Shown: positions 24,330-32,626 of the stretch, one piece after another
Numbering within the stretch: the first letter of the stretch is position 1
How the letters are laid out: each line of letters begins with the position of its first letter
Origin: JAFLDD01 sp049314715
GTDB lineage: Bacteria > Pseudomonadota > Alphaproteobacteria > Rickettsiales > UBA3002
Direction: 5' to 3'
DNA: 38,874 nucleotides
Assembly: GCA_049314715.1 (NCBI GenBank)
Contig: JBMOEL010000002.1
Span: 1 to 38,874 of the forward strand
Position numbers and translations under genes: made by a program
Notes under the pieces: generated by a model
What the model saw: the letters and a program-made list of their open reading frames with translations, nothing else
Told to the model about the DNA's origin: nothing
Database searches by the model: none

Positions 24330-25370
24330 ATGTCATATAAAATTGCAGTAGTGGGCGCGACGGGAAATGTCGGCCGTGAAATTCTGGCGCTTCTGGATGA
24401 ACGTAAATTCCCAGTATCCGAGGTGGTGGCACTTGCGTCGCGCAACAGCATCGGCAAACAAGTGAGCTTTGGCGACACGAAAGTGCTCGATATCAAAGTC
24501 CTTGATGATTATGATTTTACGGGCACAGACATTGCCCTTTTCTCACCGGGTTCTGCGGTTTCAAAAATCCATGCACCACGCGCTGCGGCACAAGGTTGCG
24601 TAGTCATCGACAACACCTCCTATTTCCGTATGGAGCAGGATATTCCGCTCGTGGTGCCGGAAGTAAATGCGCATGCGCTCAAAGACTTTGGCAAGCGCAA
24701 CATCATTGCGAACCCTAATTGCTCAACCATTCAAATGGTCGTGGCGCTTAAGCCATTGCACGCGGTGAACCCTATCAAACGCATTGTAGTCTCGACCTAC
24801 CAATCCGTTTCGGGCGCAGGTAAAGAGGCGATGGATGAATTGTATGACCAAACCAAAGCGCTTTATGTGCATGACCATAAAGACCCTAAAAAATTCACCA
24901 AGCGCATCGCCTTCAACGTGATTCCGCACATTGACTCGTTCATGGAAAATGGCATGACGAAGGAAGAATGGAAAATGGTGGAAGAGACCAAAAAAATTCT
25001 CGACCCGAATATTTTGGTGAGCGCGACCTGCGTGCGTGTTCCGGTATTTGTTGGTCACTCGGAATCTATCAACATAGAATTCACTAACCCGATTTCGGTC
25101 AAAGAAATTTACGATATTTATGAAGAACATTCCGAGGGTGTGACGTTGATGGATCGCCGCGAAGATGGTGGCTATATGACGCCCGCAGAATGTGGCGGCG
25201 AAGATAACGTGTTCGTGTCGCGCGTGCGCAAAGACCCGACCATTGCTAATGGTATCAATATGTGGGTGGTGTCGGATAATCTGCGTAAAGGTGCCGCACT
25301 CAATGCCGTGCAAATCGCGGAGACATTGATTGAGCAATATGGGCTGAAGGCTAAATCCGTCGCGGCTTAG
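24330..25370 (+). CDS. asd: Aspartate-semialdehyde dehydrogenase
   Basis: 346 residues. NADPH-dependent reduction of aspartyl phosphate, the branch point to lysine, diaminopimelate, threonine and methionine; this complements dapF elsewhere in the window. NADP site VGATGNVGREIL at 8-19, catalytic cysteine C131 in NPNCSTIQM, and the RVPVFVGHSE segment with the active-site His. The ribosome binding site is weak (AGG 3-5 bases before ATG). Ends 2 bases before a convergent hypothetical gene. Confidence 0.97.
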   Translation: MSYKIAVVGATGNVGREILALLDERKFPVSEVVALASRNSIGKQVSFGDTKVLDIKVLDDYDFTGTDIALFSPGSAVSKIHAPRAAAQGCVVIDNTSYFRMEQDIPLVVPEVNAHALKDFGKRNIIANPNCSTIQMVVALKPLHAVNPIKRIVVSTYQSVSGAGKEAMDELYDQTKALYVHDHKDPKKFTKRIAFNVIPHIDSFMENGMTKEEWKMVEETKKILDPNILVSATCVRVPVFVGHSESINIEFTNPISVKEIYDIYEEHSEGVTLMDRREDGGYMTPAECGGEDNVFVSRVRKDPTIANGINMWVVSDNLRKGAALNAVQIAETLIEQYGLKAKSVAA

Positions 25371-25372
25371 TG

Positions 25373-26047
25373 TTAGAAATTAGGTAGTACACTTCCAGGA
25401 TTTTCGATTGCCTTTCTTACCGCACCCAATGCTTCTGGATTCAGCGCTTTATGATCAACATCATCAAGACGGCACGGCAAAAGCCCTACTAATTTATCTG
25501 CATTTCGATACTTAGCTACCTCTGCGAACATGCTGGCGGGAGGCTTATTATTATCGCCGATTCCGTTGAAATTGACCCATAGCTTAGCCTTTGGAAATAG
25601 GTGCGACGGGCGAGTGAAGGCTAACAACTCGTCTACTGTTTTTTGACCGCTATCATTCAGCGTCAGGTGACTGCCCACGATGATGGCTTTAATTTCACCA
25701 CCCTTGGGAAGTCTTTCGGACTCTTCACGAAGCGCATCCCAGCATTCTGGTATATCGTTTATATTTGTAATCCGAGCCTTATATCGCACGCCTGCGCTGT
25801 GGCCTTCAACAGCTTTTGCACCCTTATCTTTGAGCGCTGCTTTAAAGGACTCTCTATCTTCCTCTTGTTGATTGGCTAATTCTGCTTGCAGGCCATTTTC
25901 AGTCACCGCAACGGCCAATACTTTGTAACCCTGCTCCTTGAGCAGCGGTTTCAATTCTGCTACGCGGCTTGGAATATCAATCAGAACTAGAGTCTGATTG
26001 ACACCCGAGTGTCCATTTTTGCCGTTTCTACCATTAGTGCTTTTCAT
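25373..26047 (-). CDS. Hypothetical protein, unknown family
   Basis: About 224 residues from the ATG at 26045-26047 (MKSTNGRNGKNGHSGVNQTL); the open frame extends 40 codons further upstream, but that extension is Cys/His-rich and runs into the sdh promoter region, so I do not use it. After a Gly/Asn-rich N-terminus comes an alternating strand/helix pattern (TLVLIDIPSRVAELKPLLKEQGYKVLAVAV, EIKAIIVGSHLTLN, KAKLWVNFNGIGDN), suggesting a Rossmann-like or response-regulator-receiver-like alpha/beta fold. LVLIDI...LKEQGYKVLAV has the look of a receiver domain, but the conserved Asp and Lys set is not evident. No signal peptide. Convergent with asd, 2 bases between stops. Function unknown. Confidence 0.55.
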   Translation of the reverse strand: MKSTNGRNGKNGHSGVNQTLVLIDIPSRVAELKPLLKEQGYKVLAVAVTENGLQAELANQQEEDRESFKAALKDKGAKAVEGHSAGVRYKARITNINDIPECWDALREESERLPKGGEIKAIIVGSHLTLNDSGQKTVDELLAFTRPSHLFPKAKLWVNFNGIGDNNKPPASMFAEVAKYRNADKLVGLLPCRLDDVDHKALNPEALGAVRKAIENPGSVLPNF

Positions 26048-26146
26048 AAGATTCAATCTACCAGACAAGTTGCTTGGTTTACCGTGACAATTACGTGACA
26101 AAACCGTTTCCGTTTTGTGAACGCTGTGTGCAATGCAATGGGGGGT

Positions 26147-26175
26147 TTGACAAGCATCTGGCAACACCGTAAAAC
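26147..26175 (+). promoter_or_regulatory. Promoter of the sdh operon
   Basis: Perfect TTGACA at 26147-26152, a 17-base spacer and TAAAAC at 26170-26175, about 36 bases before the sdhC ATG. Confidence 0.65.
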
Positions 26176-26211
26176 CATGGAAAATATTAAAAAATATATC
26201 ACAGGATTGTC

Positions 26212-26586
26212 ATGAACGAGCGCCCTCTCTCGCCCCATCTACAAATCTATCGCCCGCAGATTTCCTCCGTCACCTCCATTTTCCATCGCATCAGCGGAAT
26301 TGTTCTTTCCATCGGCGCGGCCTTTATGGTCGCGTGGCTGTGGGCTGCGGCCTATGACTCTAGCTATTTTGTGATGTGGCGCGGGTTTTTCGGCTCTATT
26401 CTTGGGCAAATCATGCTGGTTGGCTGGTCGGCGGCGTTTTTCTACCATCTGGGTAATGGCCTGCGCCATCTCTGGTGGGATACAGGTCATGGGTTTGACC
26501 TCAAAACTGCCGATAAAACGGGCTATCTCGTTTTTGGATTCACGGCACTAGCCACCGTTATCACGTGGCTCATTATCTGGAGTTAA
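26212..26586 (+). CDS. sdhC: Succinate dehydrogenase cytochrome b556 subunit
   Basis: 124 residues, three membrane helices. RPLSPHLQIYRPQISSVTSIFHRISG at the N-terminus is the quinone-site region with the conserved HRxSG, and FFYHLGNGLRHLWWD carries the haem ligand His. Anchors SdhAB to the inner membrane. AGGA 6 bases before the ATG. First gene of the operon. Confidence 0.95.
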   Translation: MNERPLSPHLQIYRPQISSVTSIFHRISGIVLSIGAAFMVAWLWAAAYDSSYFVMWRGFFGSILGQIMLVGWSAAFFYHLGNGLRHLWWDTGHGFDLKTADKTGYLVFGFTALATVITWLIIWS

Positions 26587-26587
26587 T

Positions 26588-26986
26588 ATGAAATCCACTT
26601 CTAAACTGACCTCTGCGATTGCACGTGCACGCGGGCTTGGCTCGGCCAAAGACGGTGTGCATCATTGGTGGATGCAGCGCCTCACTGCCGTGTTGCTGGT
26701 GCCGCTTTCCATTTGGTTTATCGTAGCCTTAGTGGGCGAACTTGCCGGTGCGAACCGCGTAGAAGTTGCGGCGTGGCTGGAAAACCCGCTGGTCGCCGTT
26801 GCACTTGCGGGGATGTTGGTTTCCGGTCTGTGGCACGCGAAGTTGGGTATTCAGGTGGTGATTGAGGATTATATCCACCATGAATGGATTAAGTTCGCGG
26901 CGTTATTTGCCAATAGTTTCGCGTTCTGGGCGATGGGGATTTTAAGCCTGTTCGCTGTCATTAAACTTCATTTCTTCGGGATATAA
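26588..26986 (+). CDS. sdhD: Succinate dehydrogenase membrane anchor subunit
   Basis: 132 residues with three hydrophobic helices. LGSAKDGVHHWWMQRLTAV is the SdhD start and WHAKLGIQVVIEDYIHHE contains the second haem ligand and quinone-site residues. Follows sdhC by one base and precedes sdhA by one base. Confidence 0.94.
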   Translation: MKSTSKLTSAIARARGLGSAKDGVHHWWMQRLTAVLLVPLSIWFIVALVGELAGANRVEVAAWLENPLVAVALAGMLVSGLWHAKLGIQVVIEDYIHHEWIKFAALFANSFAFWAMGILSLFAVIKLHFFGI

Positions 26987-26987
26987 T

Positions 26988-28775
26988 ATGACCTACAACA
27001 TTACCGACCACTATTATGACGTGATTGTTGTGGGTGCTGGTGGCGCAGGTTTGCGTGCCACCTTCGGCATGGCAGCAGAAGGCTTATCTACCGCGTGTAT
27101 CACGAAAGTATTCCCCACCCGTTCGCACACGGTAGCGGCGCAGGGCGGTATTTCCGCAGCGCTGGGTAATATGGGGCCAGATGATTGGCGCTGGCATATG
27201 TATGACACCATCAAAGGTTCCGACTGGCTGGGCGATCAGGACGCGATTGAATATATGTGCCGCGAAGCGCCAGCTGCGATTATCGAGCTGGAGCATTATG
27301 GTGTGCCGTTCTCGCGCACGAAAGAAGGCAAAATCTATCAACGTCCGTTTGGTGGAATGACCACGAATTATGGCGAAGGTCCTGCTGCGCAGCGTACTTG
27401 CGCTGCGGCGGATCGCACGGGTCATGCGATTTTGCATACGCTTTATACGCAAGCACTGAAGCATTCAGCGAAGTTCTTCATCGAGTATTTCGCGATTGAT
27501 TTGCTGATGGATGAGGAAGGCAAATGCTGCGGAGTGATGGCATGGAATCTCGATGACGGCACGCTGCATCGCTTCTACGGTCATCAAACCGTGCTGGCCA
27601 CGGGCGGTTATGGCCGCGCCTATTTCTCGGCCACCTCGGCGCACACCTGCACCGGTGATGGTGGCGGCATGGCGGCGCGCGCGGGCGTTCCACTTCAGGA
27701 TATGGAATTCGTGCAATTTCACCCCACGGGCATTTACGGCTCCGGCTGCTTGATTACCGAAGGCGCTCGCGGTGAAGGCGGTTACCTTGTGAATAGCAAG
27801 GGTGAGCGCTTTATGGAGCGTTATGCACCTTCGGCAAAAGATTTGGCCTCGCGCGATGTCGTGTCGCGCTCGATGACGATGGAAATCCGCGAAGGTCGCG
27901 GTGTTGGTACGGAGGGCGATCATATCTTCCTGCATCTTGACCATCTCGACCCTGCGGTGCTGCATGCGCGCTTACCAGGCATTTCCGAAACCGCGCAAAT
28001 CTTCGCGGGCGTGGATGTGACCAAGCAACCTATTCCCGTCATTCCCACCGTGCATTACAACATGGGCGGCGTGCCGACCAATTATCATGGTGAAGTGGTG
28101 ACGCTCAAAAATGGCAACCCCGACGCGGTCGTTGAAGGCTTGATGGCGATTGGTGAAGCGGGCTGCGTTTCCGTCCATGGGGCGAATCGCCTTGGTTCAA
28201 ACTCGCTGCTCGACCTCGTGGTATTTGGCCGTGCGGCAGCGCATCGTGCACGTGATATTGTGAAGAAAGGCGCGCGCGTGAAAGCAGCGCCGCAAGCTGC
28301 AACTGACAAAGTGCTGTCGCGTCTAGATGCCATTCGCCATGCAAAAGGCAGCACACGTACCTCAACCATTCGTAAGGCGATGCAGCGTGTCATGCAAAAT
28401 CACGCCGCCGTATTCCGCACATCAGAATCGCTCAAAGAAGGCGTTAGCAAAATGAAGGCGGTCTATGATTCGTTTGATGATTTAGTGATTTCTGACCGCG
28501 GCATGATTTTCAACTCCGACCTCGTTGAAGCGCTGGAGCTGGATAACCTACGCGCCCAAGCGCTGGTGACGGTGGTTTCTGCCGAGAATCGCAAAGAAAG
28601 TCGCGGCGCGCACGCGCATGAAGATTTCCCAGATCGTAACGACGAGCAATGGATGAAACATTCCATTTGCTGGATCGACGAAAAAGGAAACACCAAAATG
28701 GATTATCGCCCCGTGCATATGAATGTGCTGAGCGACGACGTAAAACCCATTCCACCAAAGAAGCGCGTCTATTAA
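26988..28775 (+). CDS. sdhA: Succinate dehydrogenase flavoprotein subunit
   Basis: 595 residues. Oxidises succinate to fumarate and carries covalent FAD. FAD motif VIVVGAGGAGLRA near 14-26, the flavinylated His in TRSHTVAAQGG, HPTGIYGSG and the active-site Arg region further on, and the C-terminal MDYRPV segment. Stop overlaps the next gene by one base. Confidence 0.98.
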   Translation: MTYNITDHYYDVIVVGAGGAGLRATFGMAAEGLSTACITKVFPTRSHTVAAQGGISAALGNMGPDDWRWHMYDTIKGSDWLGDQDAIEYMCREAPAAIIELEHYGVPFSRTKEGKIYQRPFGGMTTNYGEGPAAQRTCAAADRTGHAILHTLYTQALKHSAKFFIEYFAIDLLMDEEGKCCGVMAWNLDDGTLHRFYGHQTVLATGGYGRAYFSATSAHTCTGDGGGMAARAGVPLQDMEFVQFHPTGIYGSGCLITEGARGEGGYLVNSKGERFMERYAPSAKDLASRDVVSRSMTMEIREGRGVGTEGDHIFLHLDHLDPAVLHARLPGISETAQIFAGVDVTKQPIPVIPTVHYNMGGVPTNYHGEVVTLKNGNPDAVVEGLMAIGEAGCVSVHGANRLGSNSLLDLVVFGRAAAHRARDIVKKGARVKAAPQAATDKVLSRLDAIRHAKGSTRTSTIRKAMQRVMQNHAAVFRTSESLKEGVSKMKAVYDSFDDLVISDRGMIFNSDLVEALELDNLRAQALVTVVSAENRKESRGAHAHEDFPDRNDEQWMKHSICWIDEKGNTKMDYRPVHMNVLSDDVKPIPPKKRVY

Positions 28776-29608
28776 TGAATCTATCGCGTCACATTGTTAT
28801 TGCTTCTGCCGCATTACTAGTGGTTTCGGCCTGCGCCAAACCAACAACGCAGCGCCCTGTTTCCAGCAAAGAAGAAATTCAGCGCGAACAGCAACTTCAG
28901 GCGCAAGCGGCCAAACAAGCCAACATGCATTTCAACGATAAAAAGAAGTATAGCGCTGAAGATATCAAGATAATGGCGGGGCGTTTGGGCGTGATTTCGG
29001 GACCGATTGAGCAAGCATCTGGCCAGCTTTGCATGGAGCTGACGAACGGTAAGGGAAAATGCACGTTTGAAGTTATTTTGGATGCAGATGAGAAAGGCTT
29101 AAACGCCCATGCGGATGGACAGAATGTGGTCGTCTATCCTGCGATGATTGATTTCGCGCGAAATGATAGCCAACTTGCCTTCGTCATTGCGCATGAATTC
29201 GCCCATAACATCATGGGGCATCAACAAGCCCTGATGCGTAACGTAACTATCGGCGCCGTATTAGGAACGCTGGTTGATGTGGCAGCTTCCTCGCAAGGTG
29301 CAAACACGCAAGGGCAATTCGGCCAACTCGGCGCGCAGCAGGGGCAGCTCAGCTACAGCTCGGAATTTGAGCATGAGGCGGACTATGTGGGGTTATACAT
29401 ACTGGCTCGTGCTGGTTTCAAAATTGAAGACGCACCTAATTTCTGGCGTGAAATGTCACTGGCCGAGCCTGATGCGATTTATATCAGCACCACCCACCCC
29501 AATAATCCTCAGCGCACCATTGAGATGGATAAAGTCGTGAAAGAGATTCGTGCCAAGCAGCAGCAAGGTCTGCCGCTACTACCCAACATTAAAGTGAAGA
29601 AATCCTGA
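28775..29608 (+). CDS. M48-family metallopeptidase lipoprotein
   Basis: 277 residues from the ATG at 28775-28777, which overlaps the sdhA stop (TAATG). Longer starts inside sdhA are unlikely because a lipoprotein signal peptide begins exactly here: hydrophobic residues 7-17 and lipobox VSAC with Cys20. The zinc site HEFAH is at 140-144 and the third ligand lies in EHEADYVG (Glu199). M48 lipoproteins of this type usually act in periplasmic or outer-membrane protein quality control. It lies between sdhA and sdhB and appears co-transcribed with them, an unusual place. Function beyond peptidase is inference. Confidence 0.88.
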   Translation: MNLSRHIVIASAALLVVSACAKPTTQRPVSSKEEIQREQQLQAQAAKQANMHFNDKKKYSAEDIKIMAGRLGVISGPIEQASGQLCMELTNGKGKCTFEVILDADEKGLNAHADGQNVVVYPAMIDFARNDSQLAFVIAHEFAHNIMGHQQALMRNVTIGAVLGTLVDVAASSQGANTQGQFGQLGAQQGQLSYSSEFEHEADYVGLYILARAGFKIEDAPNFWREMSLAEPDAIYISTTHPNNPQRTIEMDKVVKEIRAKQQQGLPLLPNIKVKKS

Positions 29609-29617
29609 GGAGCATGT

Positions 29618-30421
29618 ATGGCTGAGTTTGCACTTCCAAAAAATTCCAAAATCAATAAGGACGGCAAGAAGTTCGCCGCGAAGGCTGGCGCGAAGAATGT
29701 GAAGAAATTCAATATCTACCGCTACGATCCTGAAGATAAAAATGAACAGGGCGAGGCGAAAAATCCGCGCCTTGATACGTATGAAATTGATATGGATGAG
29801 TGCGCACCCATGGTGCTGGATGCGCTCATCAAAATCAAAGACGAGGTGGACTCGACCGTGACCTTCCGCCGCTCCTGCCGCGAGGGGATTTGCGGGAGCT
29901 GCGCGATGAATATTGATGGTACAAACACCCTTGCCTGCCTCAAGCCAATTTGCGACGTGAAGGGCGACGTGAACATCTACCCACTGCCTCACATGAGCGT
30001 AGTGAAGGACCTCGTGCCTGATATGACACATTTTTATGCGCAATATGAGTCGATCAAACCATGGCTGATGACCGAATCCCGCGCGCCGCAAGGTAAAGAG
30101 CGCCTACAATCGCCTGAAGACCGCGCCAAGCTGGACGGGCTTTATGAGTGTATCTTATGCGCCTGCTGCTCGACCAGTTGCCCCAGCTATTGGTGGAATT
30201 CGGACCGTTATTTGGGCCCAGCCATTTTGCTGCATGCTTATCGTTGGATTATTGATTCGCGCGATGAAATGACCGGCGAACGTCTTGATAACCTTGAGGA
30301 TCCGTTCCGAGTCTATCGCTGCCATACCATCATGAACTGTGCGAAAACATGCCCAAAAGGCTTAAATCCGGCCAAAGCGATTGCGGAAATCAAGAAAATG
30401 CTACTGGCACGCAAAGTTTAG
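29618..30421 (+). CDS. sdhB: Succinate dehydrogenase iron-sulfur subunit
   Basis: 267 residues. 2Fe-2S cysteines in SCREGICGSCAMN plus the later Cys; the C-terminal ferredoxin-like part has CILCACCSTSCPSYWWN and CHTIMNCAKTCPKGLNP for the 4Fe-4S and 3Fe-4S clusters. GAGG precedes two nearby ATGs (29614 out of frame, 29618 in frame). Separated from sdhA by the M48 lipoprotein gene. Confidence 0.97.
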   Translation: MAEFALPKNSKINKDGKKFAAKAGAKNVKKFNIYRYDPEDKNEQGEAKNPRLDTYEIDMDECAPMVLDALIKIKDEVDSTVTFRRSCREGICGSCAMNIDGTNTLACLKPICDVKGDVNIYPLPHMSVVKDLVPDMTHFYAQYESIKPWLMTESRAPQGKERLQSPEDRAKLDGLYECILCACCSTSCPSYWWNSDRYLGPAILLHAYRWIIDSRDEMTGERLDNLEDPFRVYRCHTIMNCAKTCPKGLNPAKAIAEIKKMLLARKV

Positions 30422-30457
30422 TGCTATAGTTTCACGAATTATTATAGGAGTCTTCTC

Positions 30458-31210
30458 ATGCACAATGCGTCTCGTGGTTTCTCGCTGGTTGAACTTTCCA
30501 TCGTTCTCGTGATTCTAGGCCTGCTTACAGGCGGTATTTTGGCTGGCCAATCCCTTATTCGTGCAGCTGAGCTGCGCGCGGTTAGCACTGAACAACAGCG
30601 CTATACAGCAGCGATTGGAACGTTCCGCGACAAATACTTCGCGATTCCCGGTGATATGATTAACGCCACCAGCTTTGGTGCTGGCACGTGGATTGGTAAC
30701 GGCGACGGCGACGGAACAGTCGAAACCACGGGTACAGCAACTACCAATGAGATATCCTTATTTTGGGTACATTTAGCGGCAGCAGGATTGATTGAAGGAT
30801 CTTACACTAACGTTTCTGGTACCGCGATGACTGCGGGCACCAATAATCCACGCTCAAAACTCAGTAATTCGGGTTGGAATGTTGGGGGTATCGGAGCAAT
30901 TGCCACAACCCCTACCACGGACTACTTTGAAGGTTCTTACGGTAACGCCTTCTTATTTGGTGGTGGCACGAGTGCGACCTTACCTCTTGAAGCATTAAAG
31001 CCTGAAGAAGCTTGGAACATTGACACTAAAGCAGATGATGGTAAACCCGCCACCGGCGCCATCGTTACCTTAGAGCGTGATGCGCTTGCCGCTGCAAGCG
31101 CTGCTGGCTGCAGTAGCCCTGTTGCAGCAACAACGACTCTCGCTGCTTCTATCTATCAGCTTGACCAGACAGGCACGAACTGCTCGCTGGTGATTAAAAC
31201 GGGCTACTAG
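30458..31210 (+). CDS. Type IV pilin-like / pseudopilin-like secreted protein
   Basis: 250 residues. Prepilin signal RGFSLVEL with cleavage expected after G7, Phe1 and Glu5 of the mature form, then a hydrophobic helix to about residue 30 (SIVLVILGLLTGGILAGQSL). The rest is Gly/Thr/Ser-rich and probably extracellular; Cys residues near 218 and 240 could form a disulfide. Such proteins need prepilin peptidase (PilD) and a pilus or type II machine, neither of which is here. AGGAG before the ATG; an intrinsic terminator follows. It stands alone, so its partner system is unknown. Confidence 0.8.
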   Translation: MHNASRGFSLVELSIVLVILGLLTGGILAGQSLIRAAELRAVSTEQQRYTAAIGTFRDKYFAIPGDMINATSFGAGTWIGNGDGDGTVETTGTATTNEISLFWVHLAAAGLIEGSYTNVSGTAMTAGTNNPRSKLSNSGWNVGGIGAIATTPTTDYFEGSYGNAFLFGGGTSATLPLEALKPEEAWNIDTKADDGKPATGAIVTLERDALAAASAAGCSSPVAATTTLAASIYQLDQTGTNCSLVIKTGY

Positions 31211-31230
31211 TTCTACCTTAACACTTCATT

Positions 31231-31266
31231 AAAAAACCCCGCGACTTTCATCGCGGGGTTTTCGTT
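31231..31266 (+). terminator. Intrinsic terminator after the pilin-like gene, bidirectional with carD
   Basis: CCCCGCGA at 31237-31244 and TCGCGGGG at 31251-31258 form a perfect 8-bp stem with a 6-base loop, flanked by an A-run before (31231-31236) and TTTTCGTTTT after, so it can end transcripts from both strands, that is, the pilin-like gene and carD. Confidence 0.85.
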
Positions 31267-31285
31267 TTGCCATACGCTCTTATTA

Positions 31286-32044
31286 TTAAGCGGCTTGCTT
31301 GCGCAATACCTTCAGCAGCTTGTCATGTGCAGATTTTACATCCACACGCTCCGACGCAGCAACTTCACCCACCAAACGGTGCATGGCGGTCTCATAAATC
31401 ATACGCTCTGAATACGAACGTTCTGATTGGTCAACGTTCTTATGCAGGTCACGCACGACTTCCGCGATCTGAACCAGATTGCCAGAATTGATTTTTGCTT
31501 CATATTCCTGCGCACGACGGCTCCACATACCACGGGCGATTTTCGCACGGCCTTTAAGGGTCGTGATCGCACGTGAAATCTGGTCGTTTGGCGAAATCGA
31601 ACGGAGGCCCGCCGCTTCCGCGCGGTTCAATGGCACGCGCAGCGTCATCTTGTCTTTTTCGAAGTTGATGACGAATACTTTCAGTTCGTATTCACCGATC
31701 TTCTCGGCCTCGATGCCCATAATGCGGCCAACACCGTGCGTTGGGTACACCACGTACTCACCGACTGCGAAACCTTTTTTTGCTGCTGGAGCAGCCACTG
31801 CCACAGGCGCACTCATCACTGGCTTGGGAGCAACCACTGCCATTGGCTTTTTCACTTCTACTTTTTTGCTACCTGGTTTTACGGTCGACTTCACGGCCGC
31901 TTTCACATTCGCTTTTTTCACGAGTGTTTTCTTCGCTACGACTTTCTTAGCAGCTGCTTTCTTTGCCGCAGGCTTTTTCGCTACGGTTTTTTTCGCCGTT
32001 AATTTTTTGGACATTACTTTTTTTGATTTTGTCTTGGTCGCCAT
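31286..32044 (-). CDS. carD: CarD-family transcription regulator with histone-H1-like N-terminal tail
   Basis: 252 residues. Residues about 90-252 are a CarD/CdnL protein: the RNA-polymerase-interacting domain starts GFAVGEYVVYPTHGVGRIMGIE, and the C-terminal helical DNA-binding part contains RGMWSRRAQEYEAKINSG and ERSYSERMIYETAMHRLVGEVA. CarD binds RNA polymerase beta and stabilises open complexes, affecting rRNA promoters. Alphaproteobacterial CarD is usually about 165-170 residues; here the first 90 residues are Lys/Ala repeats (SKKLTAKKTVAKKPAAKK, AAAKKVVAKK) like histone H1 or AlgP tails, likely unspecific DNA binding. AAGGGG precedes the ATG. Confidence 0.9.
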   Translation of the reverse strand: MATKTKSKKVMSKKLTAKKTVAKKPAAKKAAAKKVVAKKTLVKKANVKAAVKSTVKPGSKKVEVKKPMAVVAPKPVMSAPVAVAAPAAKKGFAVGEYVVYPTHGVGRIMGIEAEKIGEYELKVFVINFEKDKMTLRVPLNRAEAAGLRSISPNDQISRAITTLKGRAKIARGMWSRRAQEYEAKINSGNLVQIAEVVRDLHKNVDQSERSYSERMIYETAMHRLVGEVAASERVDVKSAHDKLLKVLRKQAA

Positions 32045-32186
32045 GTTTTGTTACCCCTTTAGTGACAGAACGCTGCCTCGGTTACACAACTCAACTCACT
32101 ACAACATCCCTTGGACATCTGCCTCAGGCAGTTGCCTCAACACGTAATTAGTGTCTTGGGAATCCTCTCTCACTGAGGATGGCAGG
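32045..32186 (-). promoter_or_regulatory. Long structured leader of carD
   Basis: About 140 bases between the putative carD promoter and its start codon. Read on the minus strand it holds small hairpins: TCCTC/GAGGA around a 7-base loop (near 32163-32179) and CTGCC-TGA-GGCAG (near 32120-32132). No known riboswitch recognised. Confidence 0.35.
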
Positions 32187-32195
32187 GTTATAGCA
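32187..32195 (-). promoter_or_regulatory. Extended -10 promoter of carD
   Basis: On the minus strand TGC-TATAAC (complement of 32187-32195) fits an extended -10 element; a consensus -35 is not evident 16-18 bases upstream. The next 95 bases towards fdxA are A+T-rich. Confidence 0.45.
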
Positions 32196-32290
32196 CAAAA
32201 TTTGGGCAAATAGAATGGTAAAAATTTAGTTAATTACCGAATAAATCTATTGCGAAAATTATTTCACTATAAAAATCAATTACTTAACTG

Positions 32291-32626
32291 TCAATCACCT
32301 GTGCCTGCTTCGGGGCTAAACAGGGTTTCGAACTTGTTTTCGACTGTTTTAAAGTCGTCTGCATCGGCTGGGGCGGGCTTCTTTTTGGTAATCACGGGCC
32401 ATTTCATCGCATATTCGCGGTTAATCTCGACCCACTTTATCAAATCCTCCGCTTCAGGCTTGATGGCCTCGACTGGACATTCAGGCTCGCACACGCCGCA
32501 ATCAATACATTCATCGGGGTGGATGACGAGCATGTTCTCGCCCTCGTAGAAACAATCCACGGGGCAGACTTCTACGCAGTCCATATACTTACAACGGACA
32601 CAGGCATCGGTAACAACGAAGGTCAT
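32291..32626 (-). CDS. fdxA: Seven-iron ferredoxin FdxA
   Basis: 111 residues. CVRCKYMDCVEVCPVDCF and CIDCGVCEPECPVEAI hold the cysteines for a 3Fe-4S and a 4Fe-4S cluster. The C-terminal extension (KWVEINREYAMKWPVITKKK) is usual for alphaproteobacterial FdxA. A cytoplasmic electron carrier. Its ATG overlaps the ccmC stop by four bases. In relatives fdxA often stands beside carD, as here. Confidence 0.95.
   Translation of the reverse strand: MTFVVTDACVRCKYMDCVEVCPVDCFYEGENMLVIHPDECIDCGVCEPECPVEAIKPEAEDLIKWVEINREYAMKWPVITKKKPAPADADDFKTVENKFETLFSPEAGTGD

Noticed and set aside
24723..25337. 204-residue minus-strand open frame
   Set aside because: Antisense to asd; composition (His/Phe/Asn-rich) is that of a shadow frame.
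28649..28774. Longer start for the M48 gene within sdhA
   Set aside because: The lipoprotein signal peptide begins exactly at the ATG at 28775, which forms a TAATG overlap with the sdhA stop.
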